DNA of 35,425 bases. Origin: CAYOHP01 sp964403795 [NCBI: uncultured bacterium]. Its GTDB lineage: Bacteria; Muiribacteriota; UBA6191; CAZXTJ01. This document shows positions 7,427 through 15,407 of the stretch, piece after piece. The DNA is taken from positions 14,252 to 49,676 of the forward strand of contig CAYOHP010000036.1 in NCBI GenBank assembly GCA_964403795.1, read 5' to 3'. The number at the start of each line of letters is the position of its first letter. The stretch's first letter is position 1. The translations under genes and the position numbers were made by a program. The notes under the pieces were generated by a model. That model was not told the origin of the DNA, did not search any database, and was given only the letters and a program-made list of their open reading frames with translations.

Positions 7427-9174
7427 CCCGGCTCCCAGGGCGGACGGTCGTCGGTGGTGGAGTAGGCCGGACGGCGCTCCAGGTACTTCTTCCGGTCGGC
7501 CCGGAACGCGTCCAGCTCGCGGCGGACCGGAACCGGGAGGACGAAGCCGCGCGGAGCGTCGGCCAGGGCGTCCCACAGGATCGGATGGACCCGGTGGCGG
7601 TGCGCCTCCATGGGATCGCGGTCCCTTGCCTGGGGGCGGGGGTCGCGGCTGGCAGCCTTCCCCACGTAGTCGACGAATCCGCCGACGGCCTCGACCGCGA
7701 TCTCGGCACGTTCGCCGGACGGGAGAGCCCGCCAGGCCTCCCAGAAGAGGACTTCCGGCTCCACGAAGTCGCAGCGGACGCGTCCACCGGAGGCCTCGAG
7801 GTTGGCGGCGACGGCCTCCCGCCGGAGCTGGTCGAGCCGGGCCGTGCCTCCGTGGCGGACCAGGGTCGAGGCGGCTTCCCCGTGGAGCTGGTCCTGGTGG
7901 AGGGATGCGACCACTTCGACGCCGGGATTCGCCTCCAGCCAGCGGGCGTGATTCACGTAGAGGAAGAGGGCTTCCACGAAATCGGCGGCGCTGGTGCGAC
8001 CCATCTGGCCCCGGTTCTCCCAGGAGGCTTCCCGGTACAGCATCGCCGGCTCGAGGGGCCGGTCGAAGTCCGGCACCCGCTCCGGGTCGAGCACCTTGTC
8101 GCTCTTCACGTGGCACTCGCCGGCGATCTGGAGCCGGTTCAGGTTGCCCTCGCTGTAGCGCATGATCTGGTCGGGCCGGTAGCCGACTTCCTTGGGGTGC
8201 GCCGACTGCCAGTACCCGCAGTCGATGAGCTGGGCCTGGTGGCGCACCGCCCGGGCGAAGGCGAAGTTGGTGCGGAAGACCTCGCCCGGGTCCCCGAGCG
8301 GTCCCCGGGCCGGATCCATGCGATCGGGCCGGGCCTCGGCGGAGGGTCCCCAACCCCGGTCGAGGAGGGCGTTCCCGGCGGTCAGGGTGCCGAGCACCGC
8401 GGGGTGGAAGCGACCCTCCCGGTAGGCCGCGAGCACCCGGCGGAAGGCCGAGAAGCGGGCCGTGGTGGCCCGGAAGGCGCGGTCGTCGGGGTTGGGCCAG
8501 TCCATCATCAGGGTGGAGAGTTCGGGGTGGTTCAGCAGCGAGGCGATGTCGTCGGCCAGCAGGCTCCCGCCCATCCAGGCCCGGGCCGAGAGACTGAACT
8601 GGCAGCCGCCATGGGCCATGGTCGGGACCAGGCCGAGCTCTCGGGTCGGGGCCCAGACGTAGTCCTCGAGGAAGGCCACGAACTCCGGGAGCTCGAACCA
8701 GGCGAGCGGCACCGGCTTGATCGAGTACTCGAAGGTCTCGGGGTCCATGGTGATCCGGACCTTGAAGTCGGGTTGCGAGCGGTCGCGGAACTCGAAGCGC
8801 AGGCAGAACCGGCGGTTGCCCCACTGGTCGAGTTCCTCGTCGAGGTCGACGTCGTCGAACAGGCAGGCGGGTCCGCCGGACTTGCGATCGGCGTCGTAGC
8901 GCTTCTTGATCCGTTTGGCGAGCTTCTCCGCGGTGCCGAGCATGTGATCGTGGCGGAAGTAGGCGTCCTCGCCTCCTGGCCGAGCGGCCATCTCGCGCCA
9001 CAGCTCCACCGAGCGACGATCCTGGAAGGTCGGCTCCATCCCGACCCAGGCCGCTGCCGGACCCGACGCCGAGAGGTCGGAACTGGCCGCCAGGTCGGCG
9101 ACCATGCGGTCCTCGAAGGGCGAGTCGGATTCCCTCTCCCGCTTCAGGTCGCCCTTGTCCTTCTTCTTCCCCAT
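7423..9174 (-). CDS. Conserved-looking protein of unknown function
   Basis: The product has 583 aa. ATG 9174 is preceded by GAGGAGG at 8 nt. The N-terminus is Lys-rich (MGKKKDKGDLKRERE) and the protein appears cytoplasmic. Visible conserved-looking blocks are RFCLRFEFRDRSQPDFKVRI, MAHGGCQFSLSARAWMGG, LLNHPELSTLMMDWPNPDDR and EPAMLYREASWENRGQMG. The alternation of long strands with a Gly-Gly-x-Gln-Phe-Ser block and an acidic-x-Arg strand faintly recalls carboxylate-amine ligases, but I do not consider this established. The 4-nt overlap with the beta-propeller-like gene implies a shared function. It probably heads the minus-strand transcript, with the caspase-like gene further down. Confidence 0.68.
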   Translation of the reverse strand: MGKKKDKGDLKRERESDSPFEDRMVADLAASSDLSASGPAAAWVGMEPTFQDRRSVELWREMAARPGGEDAYFRHDHMLGTAEKLAKRIKKRYDADRKSGGPACLFDDVDLDEELDQWGNRRFCLRFEFRDRSQPDFKVRITMDPETFEYSIKPVPLAWFELPEFVAFLEDYVWAPTRELGLVPTMAHGGCQFSLSARAWMGGSLLADDIASLLNHPELSTLMMDWPNPDDRAFRATTARFSAFRRVLAAYREGRFHPAVLGTLTAGNALLDRGWGPSAEARPDRMDPARGPLGDPGEVFRTNFAFARAVRHQAQLIDCGYWQSAHPKEVGYRPDQIMRYSEGNLNRLQIAGECHVKSDKVLDPERVPDFDRPLEPAMLYREASWENRGQMGRTSAADFVEALFLYVNHARWLEANPGVEVVASLHQDQLHGEAASTLVRHGGTARLDQLRREAVAANLEASGGRVRCDFVEPEVLFWEAWRALPSGERAEIAVEAVGGFVDYVGKAASRDPRPQARDRDPMEAHRHRVHPILWDALADAPRGFVLPVPVRRELDAFRADRKKYLERRPAYSTTDDRPPWEPG

Positions 9175-9230
9175 GGCAGGCCTCCTCGGGTCCCCACCCG
9201 GGAGCGTGCCCCATCGATCGACCCGGGAGG

Positions 9231-9236
9231 TACGCT
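9231..9236 (+). promoter_or_regulatory. Possible -10 element TACGCT
   Basis: A TAnnnT hexamer lies in the 113-nt divergent region, 51 nt before the ATG at 9288. It is followed at once by a strong hairpin. No good -35 is apparent. Confidence 0.22.
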
Positions 9237-9241
9237 CCGCC

Positions 9242-9263
9242 GGCGACGGCAGGTGCCGTCGCC
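9242..9263. other. 9-bp perfect hairpin or palindrome in a divergent intergenic region
   Basis: GGCGACGGC at 9242-9250 pairs perfectly with GCCGTCGCC at 9255-9263 around the loop AGGT. It lies between the divergent genes starting at 9174 and 9288, in the likely leader of the latter. It could be an operator or an RNA leader structure. Confidence 0.4.
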
Positions 9264-9287
9264 TCGACCTGGGGGCCGACCCCGTCC

Positions 9288-11285
9288 ATGTCCTTCCTGT
9301 GCGCGCCCTTCGTTCTCTTCGCCCTGGTCCTGGCGGGCCTCGACGCCCGCGTCCGGGGTCGATCCGGCGAACAGGATCGGTCGGGGCGCGACGGACGGGA
9401 CGCCTTCGTCGAGGCCTCGGTGGTCTTCGGGACCGTGATCCTGGTCGTCGCCGAGGTGCTTTCGGCCTTCCGTGCCTTCCGGGAGCCGGCGATCCGGATG
9501 ACCTGGGTGATCCTGACCGTCGCCGCCACGGTAGGCCTGCGGGCGTGGTGGACGCGATCCCCGGTGCCCGCGGACCAGGCCGGACCCGCTCCCTCGACCC
9601 CGTCCGAGCCCGGTGGCTGGCTCTCGGGCCTGTTGCTGGCGGCTCTCGGCGTGCTGGTCTCGGGAGTCCTGGCCACTGCCTGGTTCGCGCCCGAACACAG
9701 CTTCGACGGCCTCTGGTACCACCTCCCCAGGGTGCTCCACTGGCTCGAACTGGGCAGCGTGGCCCCCTACCGCACCTCCGGTCCCCTGGATGTGCTCGGC
9801 TTCCCCTTCGCCGAGATGGCGGTGGCCCAGTTCCTCGCGCTGCGCGGGGGGGTGCTGGGCACGGGGGTACCCCAGGCTGCGGCCTATGCCGGCAGCGGAG
9901 TGGTCGCCAGCCTGCTCGCCCGGGAGCTCGGCCTCCCGGCCTCGGGCCAGCTGGTGGCGGCCGCCCTCTGCCTGGCAACCCACCAGGGGACGCTCTACGC
10001 CAGCAACATCAAGCAGGAGTGGATCGTCGCCTTCTGGGTGGGAGTCGCCGCCGTTGCGTGTCTGCGCCTGGGGCGTCGCCGGGCCGATCCGGCGGCGATC
10101 CTGCTCGGCTCGCTGGCCCTCGGCCTGGCGGTCGCCACCAAGCCGAGCGGCGGCGTCTACGGGATCCCTATGGCGCTCTACCTGGCGTCCCATGCCGTGA
10201 TCGCCCATGGGATCCAGCGCCGGATCCGGATCGCCGCCCTGCTCTCCGGTCTGCTGCTGCCGCTGCCGCACGTCCTGCGCTGCCTGGAGGCGATCCGGCC
10301 CGGTGTCCCGCGCGACACCTCCACCCAGGTCTGGAACGGGACCTGGTCGCCGCCGGCGATCCTGGCGGTGGGCCTCCGGAACCTCGGGGTCCACGCCAGT
10401 GGTCTCCCCGAACCGTGGATCCGCGGGGTCGAGGCGGCGGTACGGGAGGCCGAGAAGGTCCTGGGTCGTCCCGACCCCGACCTCGAGACTTCGTTCATGG
10501 CCCTCCGGTTCACGATCGAACCCGGGGCGTACCATGAGTTCGCGTCCGGCTGGCCGCTCCAGGCGTGCCTCGGTCTCCTGGCGGTGTCGGTGGCGCTCTC
10601 CGGGAGAGGGACGCTCGTCCTGCTGGGTGCGCTGGCCGCGGGTGCCGGCCTCGTCGGCGTGGTGGCGCTCAAGTGGCAGCCCTGGATCACCCGTTTCCAG
10701 CTGGCGCTGCTGGTGCCCGGGGCACCGCTCATGGCGCATCTGGTGGCCCGGATCGCGGGACGACGGCTGCCGCTCGTGGCGTCCCTCGCGCTGGTGGTCC
10801 ACACCTGGCCCTCGGCCTGGTGCCAGGCGACCCGGCCGGTGATCGCCTGGCAGGGGAGCGATCCCTTCGCCGGCGGCCTGCTGCACCGGAGCCCGCTGGC
10901 GGCCGCCTATGTGCTGATGCCGGATCTCCGCACCGCCCATCGGGAGCTGGTCTCGCTGATCCGTCGTCGCGGGGCGCGCGCGGTGGCGCTGATCGCCGGC
11001 CCGCTCGCCCTCGAGGGGGGGCTCATGCTCTCGCTCCGGGAGCTGGGGGCCGGGGACGTGAGGCTCCAGACCCTGGTCGGGATCCAGGGACCCGAGACGC
11101 TGGCGCCCGAGGGCGAGGTCGACCTGGTGGTGCGGATCGGCACCCCGGAGCGACCCCTCGATCCGGTCGGCGCGCCCGAGGTGCCCGGACTGGTGCTCGA
11201 GAAGATCGCGGAGCGGATCTGCGACCGGCGGTGCGGGACCGAGAACGGGTGGCAGGCCTTCGTGCCGGTCCGGGGGTCGAGGTGA
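9288..11285 (+). CDS. Polytopic GT-C-type glycosyltransferase-like membrane protein
   Basis: The product has 665 aa with about ten hydrophobic segments (e.g. residues 4-19, 41-62, 70-86, 111-133 and many after 165). After the fourth segment, the extracytoplasmic loop reads HSFDGLWYHLPRVLHWLELG (Asp140, His145). A 'D-x-x-x-Y-H-x-x-R-v-x-H-W' loop is typical of a group of GT-C membrane glycosyltransferases using lipid-linked sugars, where the loop Asp is catalytic. A soluble C-terminal part (about residues 530-665) follows. The gene overlaps the LTA-synthase-like gene by 4 nt (GTGA), so both probably act on the same surface polymer. The start at ATG 9288 has only a weak RBS. The specific sugar is unknown. 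Confidence 0.75.
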   Translation: MSFLCAPFVLFALVLAGLDARVRGRSGEQDRSGRDGRDAFVEASVVFGTVILVVAEVLSAFRAFREPAIRMTWVILTVAATVGLRAWWTRSPVPADQAGPAPSTPSEPGGWLSGLLLAALGVLVSGVLATAWFAPEHSFDGLWYHLPRVLHWLELGSVAPYRTSGPLDVLGFPFAEMAVAQFLALRGGVLGTGVPQAAAYAGSGVVASLLARELGLPASGQLVAAALCLATHQGTLYASNIKQEWIVAFWVGVAAVACLRLGRRRADPAAILLGSLALGLAVATKPSGGVYGIPMALYLASHAVIAHGIQRRIRIAALLSGLLLPLPHVLRCLEAIRPGVPRDTSTQVWNGTWSPPAILAVGLRNLGVHASGLPEPWIRGVEAAVREAEKVLGRPDPDLETSFMALRFTIEPGAYHEFASGWPLQACLGLLAVSVALSGRGTLVLLGALAAGAGLVGVVALKWQPWITRFQLALLVPGAPLMAHLVARIAGRRLPLVASLALVVHTWPSAWCQATRPVIAWQGSDPFAGGLLHRSPLAAAYVLMPDLRTAHRELVSLIRRRGARAVALIAGPLALEGGLMLSLRELGAGDVRLQTLVGIQGPETLAPEGEVDLVVRIGTPERPLDPVGAPEVPGLVLEKIAERICDRRCGTENGWQAFVPVRGSR

Positions 11286-12964
11286 GCCCGGGGGTCGCGC
11301 CCGCCGAGGTCCTCGTGCCGCTCCTCTGGGCGGTCCACCGCCTGTCGTTGCCGGGCTCCGGCGGGATCGAAGCGGTGGCGACCGCCGGGATGTGGTGGCT
11401 CCAGGGGAAGGCGGTCCGCCACCTCCTGGGCACCGAGGCACGGGCTGCCCGGGTGGCGGCCACTGCCCACGCCGGGACGATCCTGGCGATGGTGGCGGTC
11501 GAGCGCGTCCTGGGCGGTCCTGTCGATGTCGCCCTGGCGCACCAGGTCGTGCAGGTATCCGGGCTCGCGATCCTGGCCACGAGTGCCGCCCTGGTGGCCT
11601 TCCTGGGGATCGCGGTGGCGCGACGGAGGGCCACGGCGCTCCTGGCCTGGCTGGCGCTGGTCGGTCTGGCTCCGTCCCACCTGCTCGATCCGGCCGGGTG
11701 CCTGGCGAGGGCCCTGGCCGGGAGCCTGGTTCCCACCTTCCGTTCCGGCCGCGGCGTCCCCCGGGAGAGGATCCGCCTCTCGCTCCGGCCCGGGGCGGAC
11801 GAAGTCAGGCCCGACCTCTTCCTGGTGGTCTGGGAGAGCATCCACGGGGGCTATCTGGGCGCCCGCACCGCCGACGGTCGAGCCGTCCTGCCCTTCGTCG
11901 AGTCGCTGGCGTCCCGGGGACTGCTCCTGACGCGGTTCTACGCGGTCTCGGTACACTCGTCGCGGACCCTCGCTCCCCTCCTCGCCGGACGGTTCCCGGT
12001 GGCGCAGACGTCGGCCCTGGATCTCCCGGAGCCGCTCCCGCCGGCGCTCCCCCAGTGGCTGGCGGATCTCGGCTATGAGAGTCGCTACTTCAGTGCCTGC
12101 AGCGACCTGGGATTCGAGGGATACGACGGCTACCTCCCCCGCCTGGGCTTCCGCGAGGTGGTGTCGGTCCAGCCCTCCGACCTTCCGCTCGGCGAGCGCA
12201 GCGCCTTCTGGGGCTGGGGCCTCCAGGACGACCGTTTCTTCCGGTGGGTCCTCGATCGGCTGGAGCGGGAGGACCGGGCCGATCCGGGAAGGGGGCCGAG
12301 GCTGACGGTCCTGACCACCTCTTCCAACCACCTGCCCTTCCGTCTCCCGAAGGGGACCTCACCCCTCCTGGTCGACCCGCCTCGATCGGAACAGGACCAC
12401 CACAGGAACTCGGCCCACCTCGCCGATGCCTGGCTGGCCGGCTTCGTGACCGAGCTGGAGCGTCGAGCCGCACGACCCTGGGTGATGGTGATCTCCGGCG
12501 ACCATGGCAGCGATCCGGGTTTCCCTCCAGGCTGGTTCGGATCCCACCAGGAGAGCACCTTCCTCACCGTCGGAGCGGTCCTCGGTCCGGGGTTGGAAGG
12601 CAGGGGACTCGCACCCGGAGCGGTCCGGGAGCCCACCAGCCAGCTCGACCTGGTGCCGACCCTGCTCGACCTCGCCGGGGCCGAGGTGCCTCCCGGCTTC
12701 GAGGGGCGTTCCCTGCTGGGCTCGGAGGCCCGGGCCCCGGATCGGACCATGGTGATGTTCCATCCCTTCCTGGGAGGCCGGAGGATCGCGGTGAGGGATC
12801 GCTGGAAGCTCGTGGAGAGGCTGGGCCCGGGAACCCCCCGGGAGGTCTACGACCTGGTGGCCGATCCGGCGGAAGCCGCACCTCTCCCGGTGGAACTCCT
12901 GCCGGCCGCGGTCAAGGTCGAGTTGGAGGCGGCCCTCACCCGATGGGAGCGGGCCATCCGCTGA
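11282..12964 (+). CDS. LTA synthase-family phosphotransferase/sulfatase-fold membrane protein
   Basis: The product has 560 aa. A GTG start overlaps the upstream stop (GTGA). The first 155 residues contain about four membrane segments, as in LtaS/MdoB-type enzymes. The extracytoplasmic alkaline-phosphatase-superfamily domain shows the expected sites: Glu185 in VVWESIHGGYLG, a candidate nucleophile Thr229 in HSSRTLAPLLAGRFP, His350 in TTSSNHLPF, and Asp407-His408 in VMVISGDHGSDPG. QLDLVPTLLDLAGAEVP is the usual C-terminal block. Family members transfer phosphoglycerol or phosphoethanolamine to glycans or lipids, or hydrolyse sulfate esters. Coupling to a GT-C protein favours decoration of a surface glycan. 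The gene is followed by 106 nt of non-coding DNA. Confidence 0.86.
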   Translation: MSPGVAPAEVLVPLLWAVHRLSLPGSGGIEAVATAGMWWLQGKAVRHLLGTEARAARVAATAHAGTILAMVAVERVLGGPVDVALAHQVVQVSGLAILATSAALVAFLGIAVARRRATALLAWLALVGLAPSHLLDPAGCLARALAGSLVPTFRSGRGVPRERIRLSLRPGADEVRPDLFLVVWESIHGGYLGARTADGRAVLPFVESLASRGLLLTRFYAVSVHSSRTLAPLLAGRFPVAQTSALDLPEPLPPALPQWLADLGYESRYFSACSDLGFEGYDGYLPRLGFREVVSVQPSDLPLGERSAFWGWGLQDDRFFRWVLDRLEREDRADPGRGPRLTVLTTSSNHLPFRLPKGTSPLLVDPPRSEQDHHRNSAHLADAWLAGFVTELERRAARPWVMVISGDHGSDPGFPPGWFGSHQESTFLTVGAVLGPGLEGRGLAPGAVREPTSQLDLVPTLLDLAGAEVPPGFEGRSLLGSEARAPDRTMVMFHPFLGGRRIAVRDRWKLVERLGPGTPREVYDLVADPAEAAPLPVELLPAAVKVELEAALTRWERAIR

Positions 12965-13038
12965 TCCCGGGAGCCGGGCGCGCCTCCCCGCAGGGCTGCT
13001 CCCCGGGACCGAGGTTCGGAGTTCCCGGTCGCCATGCC

Positions 13039-13044
13039 TACACT
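13039..13044 (+). promoter_or_regulatory. -10 element TACACT upstream of the kinase operon
   Basis: TACACT lies 26 nt before the GTG at 13071 and is followed by GGGAGG and CGGAG (RBS). TTCGGA at 13015-13020 could be a weak -35 with an 18-nt spacer. The same hexamer recurs before the genes starting at 19845 and 33959. Confidence 0.38.
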
Positions 13045-13070
13045 GGACCCCGACGGGAGGACCCGGAGAC

Positions 13071-15407
13071 GTGTCGGAACCAGGGACCCGCTCCGAAGGC
13101 TCGCAGGTGGTGCTGCTCGGGCACACCCGCACCCTCTATGTGGTGGGTGTGGTGCTCCTGCTCGCCCTCCACCTCTTCGAGCCCGTCGCCCTGCTGACCA
13201 TCGAGGATCGCATCCAGGGCACCCTGGCCGGGTTCTCCGCCCTGGTCCGACCGCGACGGGGTCCGGAGGGAGTGGCGTGGCTCCAGGCCCCCGAGCCCGG
13301 TCGCCTGGTCGAGACGCTGGGCGAGCTCGACCGGGTGGGGGCCACCGCGGTGTTCCTCGATCTTCCGCCCGGGGAAGCGACCACGCCCCCCGACCTGGAG
13401 GCGGCCATCCGCCGGTTCGGTCGGGTCGTCCTCCCTGCCCGGGTGGACCCCTCCGGCGGCCGCCGGCTCCTCCTGCCTCCCGAACCGCTCCGGGAGGCGG
13501 CGGCCGGGATCGGTTTCCTCCATGCGAGGGGCCTCGGCACCCTGCGCCCGAGGGTCTCGCTCGGCCAGTTCACCCGGGACGCCGACCACCGCTCGGCCGC
13601 CGTCGAACTGATCCGGGTCGCATGGGACCTCCCGGCCTTCCACGCCGTGTCGCGGCCGGACCGGGTGGCCTGGAAGCCGAAGCCGGGCGGAGCTGAACCA
13701 CCTCCCCCCGTGACGCTGGCGGTCGACGGGTCGGCCGGGGTGGACGGATGGGTTGCGGCACTGGTCCGGCCGGTGGAGTACCCAGGGACCGGACCGCTCC
13801 CCCAGGACCTGCTCGGCGGACGGGTCGTCCTGGTGATGGCGGACCGCGACGGGCGCGGCGACCAGGCCCGGGCCCTGGCCGCCGCGGTCCAGGCCCTGAT
13901 CGAGGGGAGGACTCCACGCCGTCTCCCGGGCTGGCTGGAAGCCGGCCTGCTCCTCTCCCTGGGAATGGCGGTGGCGGTCACCGGGTTCCTCAGGTCCCCG
14001 GGGGCGACCCTGGCAGTGGCTGCGGCCTCCGGCTGCGTGCTGGGGGCCGCAGCCCTGGCCGCGGCGCTCGACGGTCGGGTCGAGATCCCCGTCGGGCGCG
14101 GCCTCTCCCTGCTCGCGGCGCTGACCTTCTCGGGTTGGCTCCGGTACCGGTTCCGTCCCATGGTCGGGGTGACCGCCACCACCGGGGCGACGCCCTCGGC
14201 GCGGGAGGCACAGGCGGCCCTGGCGCTCGGGATCAAGCTCCTGCAGCAGGGCCAGACCGACGAGTCGATCAAGTACTTCCAGAAGGTGGCGCGGCTCGAG
14301 AGCGAACTGAAGGACCGCAGCCGCTACTTCCTGGCCCTGGTGCTGCTCCGACGCGGGGATGCCGAGGCGGCCACCAGCCTGGTCTCGGCCATCGACTTCA
14401 CCCACCTCACCGAACACGAGAGTGGCAACCTGGCCGACGAGCTCGAGAAGCGCGGACGCCTGGACACCGCCTGCACCCTGCTCGAGAAGGTGTCCTCGAC
14501 GGGCACCGGTTCGAGCGAGCTGTTCCAGCGGCTGGAGGGATTGAAGGCGAGACTCTCGCGGGTCGACCAGGACGAGATGGCGAGGACCCTGGCGGTCAAG
14601 ATCCTCGACCGCCGCTTCGTCGAGGTCGAACTCATCGGGAGCGGCGGCATGGGATTCGTGTTCCGGGCCAAGGACGAGGAGCGGTCGGGCGAGCGCGTCG
14701 CCATCAAGGTGCTCTCCCCGTTCCTCGCCAACCACCAGGAGGTCCGGGAGCGATTCCTCCGGGAGGCCCACGGTCTGCGCGGGCTCGAGCATCCGGGGCT
14801 GGTCAAGGTCTACGACGTGTTCCCGCGTAAGCTCCCCTACTACTCGATGGAGTTCCTGGAAGCCCTCTCGCTCAAGGAGCTGATCGCGGGCTCGGGTCGC
14901 ATCCCCGTCGAGGTGGCCCTGGAGATCGCCATCCGGAGCGCCGCGGCCCTGGCCTATGCCCATGCACAGCAGGTGGTCCACCGGGACCTGAAGCCGGAGA
15001 ACATCATGATCGAAGGTGCCTCCCGTCCCAAGGTCATCGACTTCGGGATCGCCCGCTTCACGGCCGAGAGCCAGCTCACGGCCACCGGCCAGCACATGGG
15101 GACGCCCAAGTACATGTCGCCGGAACAGCTGATGGGCGGTCTCCTCGACCACCGCACCGACGTCTATTCCCTGGCACTGGTGGTCTGGGAGATGCTCGCC
15201 GGGGCACCTCCCTTCGAGGTGGCGGGAGCCCGCCTGCGCGACCCACCCCCGCCCCTGCCTCCCGAGGTCGGAGCCCCGCCGGGCCTCTCGGCCGTGCTGG
15301 TCGAGGCGCTGGCCAAGGACCAGGCGGGCCGGACGCCGACCATGGAGAAGTTCCAGGAGGCCCTGGAACGGGTGGCCGCTGCGGGACGGGGAGGTGCAGG
15401 AGGATGA
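13071..15407 (+). CDS. Transmembrane Ser/Thr kinase with CHASE2-like sensor and TPR linker
   Basis: The product has 778 aa; GTG start with CGGAG just upstream. Order: membrane segment at about 22-44; an extracytoplasmic CHASE2-like domain at about 45-285, ending in LLGGRVVLVMADRDGRGD, which resembles the closing strand of CHASE2; three membrane segments at about 289-307, 311-333 and 342-356; a TPR-like helical region at 377-500; a protein kinase domain at about 516-770. The kinase has all key residues: Gly-loop IGSGGMGFV (522-530), Lys546 in VAIK, HRDLKPEN (His637, Asp639), DFG 657-659 and SPE 683-685. TPRs between membrane and kinase are unusual, since bacterial Hanks kinases usually place the kinase N-terminal. 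The stop overlaps the next kinase gene (ATGA). Confidence 0.88.
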   Translation: MSEPGTRSEGSQVVLLGHTRTLYVVGVVLLLALHLFEPVALLTIEDRIQGTLAGFSALVRPRRGPEGVAWLQAPEPGRLVETLGELDRVGATAVFLDLPPGEATTPPDLEAAIRRFGRVVLPARVDPSGGRRLLLPPEPLREAAAGIGFLHARGLGTLRPRVSLGQFTRDADHRSAAVELIRVAWDLPAFHAVSRPDRVAWKPKPGGAEPPPPVTLAVDGSAGVDGWVAALVRPVEYPGTGPLPQDLLGGRVVLVMADRDGRGDQARALAAAVQALIEGRTPRRLPGWLEAGLLLSLGMAVAVTGFLRSPGATLAVAAASGCVLGAAALAAALDGRVEIPVGRGLSLLAALTFSGWLRYRFRPMVGVTATTGATPSAREAQAALALGIKLLQQGQTDESIKYFQKVARLESELKDRSRYFLALVLLRRGDAEAATSLVSAIDFTHLTEHESGNLADELEKRGRLDTACTLLEKVSSTGTGSSELFQRLEGLKARLSRVDQDEMARTLAVKILDRRFVEVELIGSGGMGFVFRAKDEERSGERVAIKVLSPFLANHQEVRERFLREAHGLRGLEHPGLVKVYDVFPRKLPYYSMEFLEALSLKELIAGSGRIPVEVALEIAIRSAAALAYAHAQQVVHRDLKPENIMIEGASRPKVIDFGIARFTAESQLTATGQHMGTPKYMSPEQLMGGLLDHRTDVYSLALVVWEMLAGAPPFEVAGARLRDPPPPLPPEVGAPPGLSAVLVEALAKDQAGRTPTMEKFQEALERVAAAGRGGAGG

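Noticed and set aside
5180-9676. A single giant minus-strand gene spanning the propeller-like and 583-aa genes
   Set aside because: The 583-aa protein occupies a different frame with a strong RBS and a high-quality protein sequence. The frame continuing from the propeller through 7427-9676 gives Arg/Pro/Gly-rich shadow sequence.
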